Numbered from the stretch's first letter, positions 1-7,361 are shown. The stretch is 9,208 bases of DNA from Lachnospiraceae bacterium (GCA_021205045.1 JAJPYH010000231.1:1-9208); one strand, 5' to 3'. Translations and numbers: made by a program. The notes: a model not told the origin generated them from the sequence alone.

Positions 1-50
1 AGCTGGAGGTTGACCTGCACACCGGGGCCACCTGGTATGAGGCAAAATAG
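1..50 (+). CDS. polA: DNA polymerase I, C-terminal end only (partial)
   Basis: The third frame reads LEVDLHTGATWYEAK followed by TAG at 48-50. The pattern V-D-(V/L)-H-T-G-x-x-W-Y-x-A-K is the usual extreme C-terminus of bacterial family A DNA polymerase I, which fills gaps and removes primers during replication and repair. Only 15 residues are visible, so the call rests on this tail and on the context: polA directly upstream of coaE is a common order in Clostridia. The gene starts outside the window. Confidence 0.8.
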   Translation, partial: LEVDLHTGATWYEAK

Positions 51-130
51 TTAAAGTGAAATCAGACAGAGACAAAGGTAATAATCACATAACTTTAAAA
101 AAATATTATTATTTTGGCAAAACAGCTAAT

Positions 131-733
131 ATGCAGGTAATCGGAGTCACAGGTGGTGTGGGCAGCGGCAAATCCTCTGTCCTCAGCCTGTTAAAAGAAA
201 TCTGCAATTGTGAAATCCTGATGGCGGACGATATTGCCAATTTATTAAAAGAACCGGGACAGTCCTGTTTTCAGCCGGTGGTGTCCCTTCTGGGGGAAGA
301 GATACTGAATGAGAACGGCGCCATCGACAACCGGAAGATGGCGGCTGCAATCTTTCAGAATCCTGAGCTGCTGGCTCAGGTTAATGCCATCATCCACCCC
401 GCTGTCAAAGAATATATATTAGAAAAGATCATCGCAGAACGGGAGCGGGGAGCCATTGATTTCCTCTTTCTGGAGGCTGCCCTTTTGATTGAGTGCGGCT
501 ATCAGACTGTGGTGGATGAAATGTGGTACGTGTATGCCGATGAGCAGACGCGCATACGGCGGCTTTCTGAAAGCCGCGGATATTCAACAGAAAAGGCACA
601 GGGTATCATCGCTTCCCAGCTGACAGAGAAAGAATACAGGGCAAACTGCGACTGGGTACTGGATAACAGCGGCAGCATAGAAGAGACAGAATTACAGCTT
701 ATAAAACGATTAGAAGCGATAACAGATGAATAA
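131..733 (+). CDS. coaE: Dephospho-CoA kinase
   Basis: CoaE phosphorylates the 3'-hydroxyl of the dephospho-CoA ribose, the last step of cytosolic coenzyme A synthesis. From ATG 131 the protein has 200 residues, the normal family length. The P-loop GGVGSGKS lies at residues 8-15, followed by the acidic pair D33-D34 at the position of the family DxD-type motif, the conserved IIHP with H89, and the lid segment RIRRLSESRG (141-150). The tail includes the typical Q(x)n..D-x-V-x-D-N-x-G-S pattern. A GTG at 56 would add 25 hydrophilic residues (starting MKSDRDKGNN). I prefer 131 because family members begin right at M-x-V-I-G-(L/V)-T-G-G, but neither start has a strong ribosome binding site. The gene lies 80 bases after polA and 83 before the next gene and is probably cotranscribed with polA. 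Identity is secure; the start is less so. Confidence 0.93.
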   Translation: MQVIGVTGGVGSGKSSVLSLLKEICNCEILMADDIANLLKEPGQSCFQPVVSLLGEEILNENGAIDNRKMAAAIFQNPELLAQVNAIIHPAVKEYILEKIIAERERGAIDFLFLEAALLIECGYQTVVDEMWYVYADEQTRIRRLSESRGYSTEKAQGIIASQLTEKEYRANCDWVLDNSGSIEETELQLIKRLEAITDE

Positions 734-816
734 AAAACAATTGCAATACAGAGCACGGAAATGTATGTCCACGCGACTCATTGCAGGATATTTAATTAAC
801 ATGTAACGAGGTACAT

Positions 817-1614
817 ATGAGATTTGAGAGCATCGCCAGCGGCTCCAGCGGCAACTGCATCTACGCAGGCACAGAGGAAACCCATGTCCTCATCGACGCA
901 GGCATCAGCGGAAAACGGGTGGAGGAAGGCCTCCGTCAGGCCGGACTTTGCGGAAAAGACATCAAAGGAATATTTATCACTCATGAGCACATCGACCACA
1001 TTCAGAGTCTGGGCGTGCTGGCCAGAAGATACCACATCCCTATTTTCGCTACGGAAGGCACCATCGAGGGTATTATGGAGACCCGGAGTATCGGCAGTAT
1101 TGACCCGGAGCTCTTTTATATGATCAGAAGAGATGAGGACTTTGTGCTGGGCGATTTGTCCATCCACCCTTTCGCTATATCCCATGACGCCAAAGAGCCC
1201 TGCGGATATACCCTGACCGACGGAGTCAAAAAAGTGGCGGTTGCCACAGACATGGGAACCTTCAGTCCCTATACGGTAGATCAGCTGCAGGGATTGAACG
1301 CCATTCTTCTGGAAGCCAACCATGACGTGCGCATGCTCCAGACCGGCCCCTACCATTATCAGCTCAAGCAACGCATTTTGAGCGACTGGGGTCATCTTTC
1401 CAATGAAAACAGCGGTATACTGCTGAGCCAGTTGCTGAACCCTGAGATGAAATACATTTTTCTGGGACATTTGAGCAGGGAAAATAATCTGCCGGAGCTG
1501 GCCTACGCATCGGTGCGCCTTGAAATTGATATGTCTGAGACGCCATATCGGGCAGCGGACTTTGATATCCGGGTGGCGTCCCGGGATCATTGCAGCGAGG
1601 TGCTGACAGTATAA
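817..1614 (+). CDS. MBL-fold metallo-hydrolase, YycJ/WalJ-like
   Basis: This is a 265-residue metallo-beta-lactamase-fold protein. The start, MRFESIASGSSGN, and the whole layout match the YycJ (WalJ) family. The metal-binding motif T-H-E-H-I-D-H places H56, H58, D60 and H61. Further expected ligands or fold markers are H123 in SHDA, D145 in ATDMG, the LEANHD motif (165-170) and H218 in GHLSRENN. Family members are described as dinuclear metal hydrolases with nuclease activity in some cases; in Bacillus the gene lies beside walRK and is linked to coordination of replication and cell division. Here it follows polA and coaE instead, which fits a DNA-related role but does not prove it. ATG 817 is preceded by GAGGT at 808-812. 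No signal peptide is visible, so it is cytosolic. The exact substrate is unknown. Confidence 0.88.
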   Translation: MRFESIASGSSGNCIYAGTEETHVLIDAGISGKRVEEGLRQAGLCGKDIKGIFITHEHIDHIQSLGVLARRYHIPIFATEGTIEGIMETRSIGSIDPELFYMIRRDEDFVLGDLSIHPFAISHDAKEPCGYTLTDGVKKVAVATDMGTFSPYTVDQLQGLNAILLEANHDVRMLQTGPYHYQLKQRILSDWGHLSNENSGILLSQLLNPEMKYIFLGHLSRENNLPELAYASVRLEIDMSETPYRAADFDIRVASRDHCSEVLTV

Positions 1615-1808
1615 GCAGATCTTTTTCTAGCAGCGGATATCTGCAGAATTATGATGAGAGAGCCTGAACCTTTCACGCAAGGGGGAAGCGGTGGAAAATT
1701 TCCTTCAGCTCAAAGGGCACCGCCTGAACCTTTTACGCGGGGAAAAGGCTGACTGTAAAAATACATATTCAGAAAAGGGCCTACGCCCGGAAAGAAGAGG
1801 AGATCATT
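1615..1808 (+). other. Intergenic leader of the ACT/UPF0210 gene pair
   Basis: This 194-base gap has no credible gene. It begins with gcagat (1615-1620), which can pair with atctgc (1639-1644) across an 18-base loop, and a short T-run at 1621-1626; this is not a convincing terminator. It then carries two copies of a 17-base element (listed separately) and a small hairpin, gggc-ctac-gccc, at 1777-1788 just before the ribosome binding site AGGAGA (1798-1803). I found no promoter with two good hexamers. The size and structure suggest an untranslated leader, but no known riboswitch class was recognised. Confidence 0.5.
1662..1738 (+). repeat. Tandem 17-base direct repeat (two copies, 60-base period)
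   Basis: The words gcctgaacctttcacgc (1662-1678) and gcctgaaccttttacgc (1722-1738) differ at one base and start exactly 60 bases apart. Both are followed by a G-rich run. Each copy can form a short hairpin with what follows: ccttt 1669-1673 with aaggg 1679-1683 (one G-T pair), and cctttt 1729-1734 with aaaagg 1743-1748 (all Watson-Crick). The repeat lies only in the leader before the ACT-domain gene. It may be a duplicated RNA or protein-binding element, or the trace of a local duplication. Confidence 0.7.
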
Positions 1809-2081
1809 ATGAAAAAAGCTATTATTACCGTTGTCGGCAAGGACACAGTCGGTATCATTGCGAAGGTGTGCACTTACCTTGCGGAGCATCAGATCAACAT
1901 CCTTGACATTTCCCAGACCATTGTCCAGGACTATTTTAATATGATGATGATTGTGGATATCGGCGCGACGAAACAGGACTTTGGCGATATCTGTGCGGAC
2001 CTGGAGACGGTGGGAGAAGAAATCGGTGTTGTGATTAAGTGCCAGAAGGAGGAAATCTTTGATTCCATGCATAGAATCTGA
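1809..2081 (+). CDS. ACT-domain protein, UPF0237 family
   Basis: A 90-residue protein that is a single ACT domain, the small ligand-binding fold used to sense amino acids and similar metabolites. The start MKKAIITVVGKDTVGIIAKV has the typical first strand and the G-K-D-x-x-G-I turn (residues 10-16) leading into helix 1. The second strand carries NILDISQT (30-37), a pattern shared with the GcvR-like ACT proteins of the UPF0237 family. AGGAGA at 1798-1803 lies 5 bases before the ATG. The gene is followed after 79 bases by a UPF0210 protein on the same strand; this pairing recurs in streptococci and clostridia, so the two products probably act together. The ligand is unknown. There is no DNA-binding or catalytic domain, so a sensor or regulatory subunit is the most likely role. 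Confidence 0.9.
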   Translation: MKKAIITVVGKDTVGIIAKVCTYLAEHQINILDISQTIVQDYFNMMMIVDIGATKQDFGDICADLETVGEEIGVVIKCQKEEIFDSMHRI

Positions 2082-2160
2082 AAATTCCCGGGGATTTCAC
2101 AACAGCATCTGAAAGAGGATTGCTTTAGCCGCAGCATTATTTATTAAAGAGGAAAAATAC

Positions 2161-3525
2161 ATGATCAACAAAATGGAAGTGCTCGAGACGAATCACATGA
2201 TCGAACAGGAAAATCTGGATGTCCGCACCATCACCATGGGCATCAGCCTTTTAGACTGCATCAGCGATGATATGAATCGTCTTCGTGATAATATTTACCG
2301 CAAAATATACAATTCTGCCAGGGATCTGGTATCTACAGGGGAGGCGATCTCCAAGGAGTATGGGATTCCCATTGTTAATAAACGAATCAGCGTGACACCT
2401 ATCGCTCTTATTGGCGGTTCGGCCTGCAGAAGAGATGAGGATTTTGTCAAAATTGCCCTGACTCTGGACGCGGTGGCGAAGGAAGTGGGAGTGAACTTTA
2501 TCGGCGGATATTCGGCCCTGGTCAATAAAGGAATGACTCCGGCGGATGAGAGACTGATCCGCTCCATCCCTCAGGCGCTGGCTGTGACTGAACGTGTTTG
2601 CAGCTCTGTTAATCTGGGTTCTTCCAAGACGGGCATCAATATGGACGCAGTTCGCATGATGGGCGAGGTGATCAAAGAGACCGCGGAGCACACAAAGGAG
2701 CAGGATTCCTTAGGCTGCGCGAAGCTGGTGGTCTTCTGCAACGCACCGGATGACAACCCGTTTATGGCAGGAGCTTTTCACGGCGTCACGGAGGCCGACA
2801 GGGTTATCAATGTGGGTGTTTCCGGACCCGGCGTGGTGAAAAACGCGCTGCAGCAGGTGAGGGGCGAGAGCTTCGAGGTACTTTGTGAGACCATCAAAAA
2901 GACTGCGTTCAAGGTGACCAGGGTGGGACAGCTGGTGGCAAAGGAAGCCAGCAGGATGCTGGATGTGCCTTTTGGCATTGTGGATCTGTCTCTGGCTCCT
3001 ACGCCGGCCATCGGCGATTCTGTGGCGGATATCCTGTGTGAGATCGGCCTGGAGCAGGCGGGAGCACCGGGCACCACAGCAGCTCTGGCACTTTTGAATG
3101 ATCAGGTGAAAAAGGGCGGCGTCATGGCCTCCTCCTACGTGGGAGGCTTGAGCGGCGCGTTCATTCCGGTCAGCGAGGATCAGGGCATGATCAACGCAGT
3201 GAAGACCGGGGCGCTGACCATTGAGAAGCTGGAGGCCATGACCTGTGTGTGCAGTGTGGGTCTGGATATGATCGCCATTCCCGGCAGTACAAAGGCATCC
3301 ACCATCTCCGGCATTATTGCCGATGAGATGGCCATCGGCATGGTCAACCAGAAGACCACTGCCGTCCGCATCATTCCTGTGGTCGGCAAGGATGTAGGTG
3401 ATACCGTAGAGTTTGGCGGCCTGTTGGGCTATGCACCCATTATGCCGGTGAATTCTTTCTCCTGCGACGCCTTTGTGAATCGGGGCGGCAGAATACCGGC
3501 GCCGATTCACAGCTTTAAGAATTGA
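2161..3525 (+). CDS. UPF0210 / PFL family protein, function unknown
   Basis: A 454-residue protein matching the UPF0210 (DUF711) family, whose solved member resembles the pyruvate formate-lyase barrel and which databases therefore call 'PFL family protein'. The N-terminal pattern EVLETNHMIEQENLDVRTIT, the ALIGGSACRR segment, the glycine-rich central part (APGTTAALALLNDQVKKGG) and the C-terminal GGRIPAPIHSFKN are family hallmarks, and the length is normal. I see no C-terminal R-V-x-G-Y glycyl radical motif, so pyruvate formate-lyase chemistry should not be assumed. GAGGA at 2149-2153 sits 7 bases before ATG 2161. It is very likely cotranscribed with the ACT-domain gene upstream. Its last 11 bases overlap the end of the convergent tmcAL. 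No enzyme activity is established for the family. Confidence 0.92.
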   Translation: MINKMEVLETNHMIEQENLDVRTITMGISLLDCISDDMNRLRDNIYRKIYNSARDLVSTGEAISKEYGIPIVNKRISVTPIALIGGSACRRDEDFVKIALTLDAVAKEVGVNFIGGYSALVNKGMTPADERLIRSIPQALAVTERVCSSVNLGSSKTGINMDAVRMMGEVIKETAEHTKEQDSLGCAKLVVFCNAPDDNPFMAGAFHGVTEADRVINVGVSGPGVVKNALQQVRGESFEVLCETIKKTAFKVTRVGQLVAKEASRMLDVPFGIVDLSLAPTPAIGDSVADILCEIGLEQAGAPGTTAALALLNDQVKKGGVMASSYVGGLSGAFIPVSEDQGMINAVKTGALTIEKLEAMTCVCSVGLDMIAIPGSTKASTISGIIADEMAIGMVNQKTTAVRIIPVVGKDVGDTVEFGGLLGYAPIMPVNSFSCDAFVNRGGRIPAPIHSFKN

Positions 3526-4789
3526 CTGATATTACGGATTTCTGATACTCCCCCGGCAGCCTTTTCCCGGACTTATGATACCTTACACTGTCATAAATCT
3601 GACTGGCTTTCACCTCCAGCTCCAGCAGCTGCTGTGCCTGGGAGGACAAAGCTGCGGGCGCGTCGGCCAGCTTTGAAATCACCGGGATGGCAGCGCTTTC
3701 TCTGAGCTGATGGAGCAGTGGAGCGGCACTTTTCCTGAAACCGAGAATCCGCGCATAGGGCACCTGGGCGTGTACATCCCAGGTGTCTTTTTTGATGCCC
3801 AGTATAATATAAGATAATGTACGGCAGGTTCTGGCATAGGTGGTATCTTTGGTCCAGAGCAGACCGGCAAACTGTTCAAAATCCTCAAATGCAGGCAGAG
3901 CGTTCTGAATTTTGTGCGCAAGCTGCGGCGTCATTTCTCTGTAATGCAGCAGATCATCATAGCTTTCGGATAACAGCCTGTAGTGCAGCAGGGAGCTGAA
4001 ATCCCGTGGAAAGAGAAGAGAAGAATTTGCCGGCTCTGTTTTTTGCAGCCTGGCGCGCAGGGCGGTGGCGGAGGGATAGCCTGAACCGGATTCAGATAAG
4101 TACGGCATTCCCTGTCTTCTGACAGCCACGGGCGTGATGGGAGTGTTGAGGCGATAAAGTGCCTGCAAATATTCCAGGGCCAGAAGGGTGTTGGAATTCT
4201 GCTTTTGCGTGAGAAAGCGGGTGTCCAGCTCAGGATAGGCCTCCGAAACAGCCTGGGCGACTGCGGCAGGGTAGCTTTTTCCTTTTTTTAAGGCATTCTG
4301 AAGGGCATTATTATATAGAATCGGTTCTGGTATACAGACATCAATCCCGGGATCTGTCTGTCCTGTCTGCATGGCGGACGGAATCCTGCCGTACATTTCT
4401 GACAGATGAGAATATCCCTCAGAGGGTAATGATAATACATGCGCCAGTGCCTTCAACGGCTCCAGATCCTCTTCATCCTCCAGACCAAAGCTCAGATCAT
4501 CCACGCATCCCAATCCCTGCGCCAGAGACACGCCCCCGAAGGCAAAGCCCTGGGCGGAGGAGAGGGCGTAGGGCAGGGGCAGTTCCAGCACCAGATCACT
4601 TCCTGCCAGCAGAGCCTTTTTCGTTCTCACAAATTTCTCCTCCACAGCAGGAAGGCCGCGCTGTACAAAATCGCCGCTCAGGATCGTGATGATGTAATCG
4701 GCACCGGTGATTTGGCGTGTCTGTTCCATATGATATTGATGTCCCTCGTGAAGAGGGTTATATTCCGCGATGACGGCTGCGATTTTCAT
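3515..4789 (-). CDS. tmcAL: tRNA(Met) cytidine acetate ligase
   Basis: TmcAL activates acetate with ATP and transfers the acetyl group to the wobble cytidine (C34) of elongator tRNA-Met, giving ac4C. This 424-residue protein begins MKIAAVIAEYNPLHEGHQYH, which contains the nucleotidyltransferase signature with H14 and H17 (H-x-G-H). It continues with SGDFVQRGLPA (38-48), matching the conserved S-G-(N/D)-F-V-Q-R-G-x-P-A segment, and carries a later SATALR motif. Length agrees with the YlbM/TmcAL family. The frame stays open upstream to 4942, but I choose 4789 because the family begins at this methionine and a GGAG lies just upstream on the minus strand. The gene diverges from pta. Its stop codon lies inside the 3' end of the convergent UPF0210 gene. 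No confident promoter was found in its upstream region. Confidence 0.92.
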   Translation of the reverse strand: MKIAAVIAEYNPLHEGHQYHMEQTRQITGADYIITILSGDFVQRGLPAVEEKFVRTKKALLAGSDLVLELPLPYALSSAQGFAFGGVSLAQGLGCVDDLSFGLEDEEDLEPLKALAHVLSLPSEGYSHLSEMYGRIPSAMQTGQTDPGIDVCIPEPILYNNALQNALKKGKSYPAAVAQAVSEAYPELDTRFLTQKQNSNTLLALEYLQALYRLNTPITPVAVRRQGMPYLSESGSGYPSATALRARLQKTEPANSSLLFPRDFSSLLHYRLLSESYDDLLHYREMTPQLAHKIQNALPAFEDFEQFAGLLWTKDTTYARTCRTLSYIILGIKKDTWDVHAQVPYARILGFRKSAAPLLHQLRESAAIPVISKLADAPAALSSQAQQLLELEVKASQIYDSVRYHKSGKRLPGEYQKSVISVNS

Positions 4790-4977
4790 GAAATTTCTCC
4801 GGTTTCCTTTACATGATGAAAGTAATAAAAGGGTATGACGCAAAGAAACGCAGCTTAAAAATGCTCCCGCCGTTCCGTTTGAGTCATTAACCCGTTGCAT
4901 TGTTAAAAAAATGTCATAATGTACAAAAAAAAGTGCAATCATTCGGAAAAAATATGCATTTTCACGGGAAGAACCTC

Positions 4978-5006
4978 TTGTGAAAAAAATCCTTATTTAG
5001 TATAAT
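4978..5006 (+). promoter_or_regulatory. Sigma-A-type promoter of pta-ackA
   Basis: TTGTGA at 4978-4983 and a perfect TATAAT at 5001-5006 are separated by 17 bases, the optimal spacing. The -35 matches the consensus at 4 of 6 positions. Transcription would start near 5012-5014, giving a leader of roughly 80 bases before the pta ATG. The surrounding region is A/T-rich, as expected for a strong promoter in this group. Confidence 0.85.
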
Positions 5007-5019
5007 ACAGTAAGGAGTT

Positions 5020-5074
5020 TAGGGCAAGAGGCTTGTCCTATACATATTTTTACAAAAACGGTCTGACAGGCCGT
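5020..5074 (+). promoter_or_regulatory. Structured 5' leader of pta with two hairpins
   Basis: Two inverted repeats lie between the predicted transcription start and the pta ribosome binding site. The first pairs 5020-5028 with 5032-5040 (9 base pairs, one G-T, loop AGG). The second pairs acggtct 5058-5064 with aggccgt 5068-5074 (7 pairs, one G-T, loop GAC). Between them lies an A/T-rich stretch with a T-run (5046-5051). The first hairpin is separated from that T-run by about six bases, so it is not a standard terminator. The structures may stabilise the message or control its translation; no known riboswitch was recognised. Confidence 0.45.
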
Positions 5075-5095
5075 ACATAGAAAGGAGCAGTTAAC

Positions 5096-6100
5096 ATGTC
5101 TTATATTGATACAATTAAAGGCAGAGCAAAGCGTGACAAAAAAACCATCGTCTTACCGGAGACCAAGGATAAGAGGACCCTTCTGGCGGCAGCCAAGATT
5201 CTGGAGGAGAATATCGCCAGAGTCGTCCTGATCGGCAATGAGGAGAAGATCATGGACGGTGCCGGCTGGCTGGAGATTGACTTGGAGCACGCCATCATTG
5301 TAGATCCTGTTTCCTCCCCCAAGCTGGACGAGTACACCGAGATGCTCTATGAGCTGAGAAAGAATAAGGGAATGACCATGGAGAAGGCCAGAGAGCTTCT
5401 GCTGGGAGACGGACTTTTCTATGGTGTGATGATGGTTAAGGCCGGTGAGGCTGACGGCATGGTGGCCGGAGCCTGCCATGCAACCTCCGATACCTTAAGA
5501 CCCGCTCTGCAGATTTTGAAGACTGCTCCCGGCACAAAGCTGGTGTCCGCTTTCTTTGTGATGAGCGTTCCGGACTGCCAGTATGGCGAGAAGGGTACCT
5601 TTGTATTTGCTGACTGCGGATTGAATCAGGATCCCACCAGCGAGGAGCTGGCGGCCATCGCAGCTTCCAGCGCAGAGAGCTTCAAGGCTTTGGTAGGACC
5701 CAGTCCCCGCATTGCCATGCTTTCTCATTCCACCAAGGGCAGTGCAAAACATGCTCTGGTTGACAAGGTGACGGAGGCCACCCGTATCGCTCATGAGGAG
5801 TATCCGGATCTGGTGCTGGACGGCGAGCTGCAGTTAGACGCAGCCCTCGTAGAATCCGTTGCCAAGAGCAAGGCCAAGGGAAGCCCGGTGGCAGGCAAAG
5901 CCAACGTACTGATTTTCCCCAATCTGGATGCCGGCAATATCGGATATAAGCTGGTGCAGAGACTTGGCAAGGCTGAGGCCTATGGCCCGATCCTTCAGGG
6001 AATTGCCAAGCCCGTCAATGATCTTTCCCGCGGCTGCTCCTGGGAGGACATCGTCGGCGTGGTAGCCATTACCGCGGTGCAGGCACAGCTGAACGGATAA
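5096..6100 (+). CDS. pta: Phosphate acetyltransferase
   Basis: Pta interconverts acetyl-CoA plus phosphate and acetyl phosphate plus CoA in the cytosol, the first step from acetyl-CoA to acetate and ATP. The 334-residue protein is the short single-domain class, without the extra N-terminal domains of the enterobacterial enzyme. Family segments are visible in order: KKTIVLPETKDKRTL near the start, the ATSDTLRPALQILKTAPG core, SHSTKGSAKH, ANVLIFPNLDAGNIGYKL, and GPILQGIAKPVNDLSRG near the end. D309, S311 and R312 in the last segment correspond to the active-site S-R pair known from the archaeal enzyme. ATG 5096 is preceded by AGGAG at 5083-5087. It is the first gene of a two-gene operon with ackA, 38 bases downstream, behind the promoter at 4978-5006. 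Confidence 0.96.
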   Translation: MSYIDTIKGRAKRDKKTIVLPETKDKRTLLAAAKILEENIARVVLIGNEEKIMDGAGWLEIDLEHAIIVDPVSSPKLDEYTEMLYELRKNKGMTMEKARELLLGDGLFYGVMMVKAGEADGMVAGACHATSDTLRPALQILKTAPGTKLVSAFFVMSVPDCQYGEKGTFVFADCGLNQDPTSEELAAIAASSAESFKALVGPSPRIAMLSHSTKGSAKHALVDKVTEATRIAHEEYPDLVLDGELQLDAALVESVAKSKAKGSPVAGKANVLIFPNLDAGNIGYKLVQRLGKAEAYGPILQGIAKPVNDLSRGCSWEDIVGVVAITAVQAQLNG

Positions 6101-6138
6101 TCTGACAGGGAAATATTATTAGAAAGGACCATACAATC

Positions 6139-7335
6139 ATGAATATTTTAGTTATCAACTGCGGCAGTTCCTCCCTGAAATTTCAGCTGATCAACGCTGA
6201 AACCGAGGAAGTGAAGGCAAAGGGCCTTTGCGAGCGTATCGGCATTGAGGGGAGTGTTATCACCTATACACCTGCCGGCGGGGAGAAGGAAGTCACTCAG
6301 TCTCCTATGCCTACCCATACTGAGGCCATCAGCCTGGTGCTGGCAGCTCTGACCAATGAGAAGACCGGTGTGGTCAAGTCTCTTTCCGAGATCGGCGCGG
6401 TTGGACACCGCATCGTACACGGCGGCGAGAAATTCGCTTCCAGCTGCATCATCACTGACGAGGTGCAGGCGACCATCGAGGAGTGCAGCGATCTGGCGCC
6501 TCTTCACAATCCAGCCAATCTGATCGGTGTCAACGCCTGCAAAGAGCTGATGCCCGGTGTCCCCATGGTGGCAGTTTTTGATACCGCGTTCCATCAGACC
6601 ATGCCGGAGAAGGCGTATATTTACGCTCTGCCCTATGAGTATTATGAGAAGTATAAGATCCGCCGCTACGGCTTCCACGGCACCAGCCACGGCTATGTCG
6701 CAGGCCGCACCGCCGCGTTCCTGGGCAAGGATATCACAGAATTGAAGACCATTGTCTGCCATCTGGGCAACGGCGCTTCTGTTTCCGCTGTCAACGGCGG
6801 GAAGTGCGTGGATACTTCCATGGGGCTGACTCCGCTGGAGGGCCTTTATATGGGTACCCGTTCCGGCGACCTTGATCCGGCCATTCTGGAGTTTATCGCC
6901 AATAAGGAAGGCAAGAGCATCACAGAGATTACCAGCATTCTGAATAAAAAGTCCGGCGTTCTGGGTATGTCCTGCGGGCTGTCCAGCGATTTCCGCGACT
7001 TGCAGGAGGCCTATGAGGCCGGCAATCCCGCGGCCATCAGAGCCATGGAAGCTTACTGCTACAAGGTAGCTAAGGTGATCGGTTCCTATGTGGCGGCATT
7101 AAACGGCGTGGATGTGATTACCTTTACCGCCGGTATCGGTGAGAACAGCGGCTTTGTCCGTGAGAAGGTCTGCGCATATCTGGGCTACCTGGGCATCACC
7201 CTGGATGCGGAAGCCAACGCGAAGCGGGGCGACGAGATGGAGATCACCACAGCGGATTCCAAAGTGAAGGTACTTGTTATTCCTACCAATGAGGAGCTTG
7301 CCATCGCCAGAGACACCTACGCACTGGTAAAATAA
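6139..7335 (+). CDS. ackA: Acetate kinase
   Basis: AckA converts acetyl phosphate plus ADP to acetate plus ATP, the substrate-level phosphorylation step of acetate fermentation. It has 398 residues, the usual length. Key residues known from the Methanosarcina enzyme are all present at nearly identical positions: N7 in NCGSSSLKF, R91 in GHRIVHGGE, D148 in FDTAFHQ, H180 in RYGFHGTSH, R241 in MGTRSGDLDP and E385 in PTNEE. The phosphate-binding CHLGNGAS and the FTAGIGENS motif are also intact, so the enzyme should be active. A ribosome binding site, AAAGGA at 6123-6128, precedes ATG 6139 by 10 bases. The gene ends the pta operon, followed 26 bases later by an intrinsic terminator. Confidence 0.97.
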   Translation: MNILVINCGSSSLKFQLINAETEEVKAKGLCERIGIEGSVITYTPAGGEKEVTQSPMPTHTEAISLVLAALTNEKTGVVKSLSEIGAVGHRIVHGGEKFASSCIITDEVQATIEECSDLAPLHNPANLIGVNACKELMPGVPMVAVFDTAFHQTMPEKAYIYALPYEYYEKYKIRRYGFHGTSHGYVAGRTAAFLGKDITELKTIVCHLGNGASVSAVNGGKCVDTSMGLTPLEGLYMGTRSGDLDPAILEFIANKEGKSITEITSILNKKSGVLGMSCGLSSDFRDLQEAYEAGNPAAIRAMEAYCYKVAKVIGSYVAALNGVDVITFTAGIGENSGFVREKVCAYLGYLGITLDAEANAKRGDEMEITTADSKVKVLVIPTNEELAIARDTYALVK

Positions 7336-7361
7336 TTGTAAATATCTGAATTAAAAGAAGC

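Noticed and set aside
796..1590. Long minus-strand open frame of 264 codons opposite the MBL-fold gene
   Set aside because: It is a shadow of the real gene: no family resemblance and no ribosome binding site, while the plus strand has all expected metal ligands.
1691..1906. Small plus-strand open frame of 71 codons in the ACT leader
   Set aside because: It runs out of frame into the ACT gene, has no convincing family features, and spans the repeat region; probably chance.
2079..2099. Hairpin over the ACT gene stop codon
   Set aside because: The stem is interrupted by a mismatch and G-T pairs and lacks a T-run; it is not a terminator and the downstream UPF0210 gene is likely cotranscribed.
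2710..3510. Long minus-strand open frame of 266 codons inside the UPF0210 gene
   Set aside because: Composition is histidine-rich and unlike a known protein, as expected from the antisense of a GC-rich coding region; the plus-strand protein is clearly conserved.
4790..4942. N-terminal extension of tmcAL by 51 residues
   Set aside because: The added residues do not resemble the family and the start at 4789 has both the family N-terminus and a ribosome binding site.
4930..4950. CodY-like or CcpA cre-like site upstream of pta
   Set aside because: The best CodY-like match had too many differences from the consensus and no cre-like word was found.
4978..4995. Possible Rex redox-repressor site, TTGTGA followed after six bases by TCCTTA, over the pta -35
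   Set aside because: Only the left half fits the Rex-type pattern TTGTGA-N6-TCACAA; the right half matches at 3 of 6 positions, so it is not supported.
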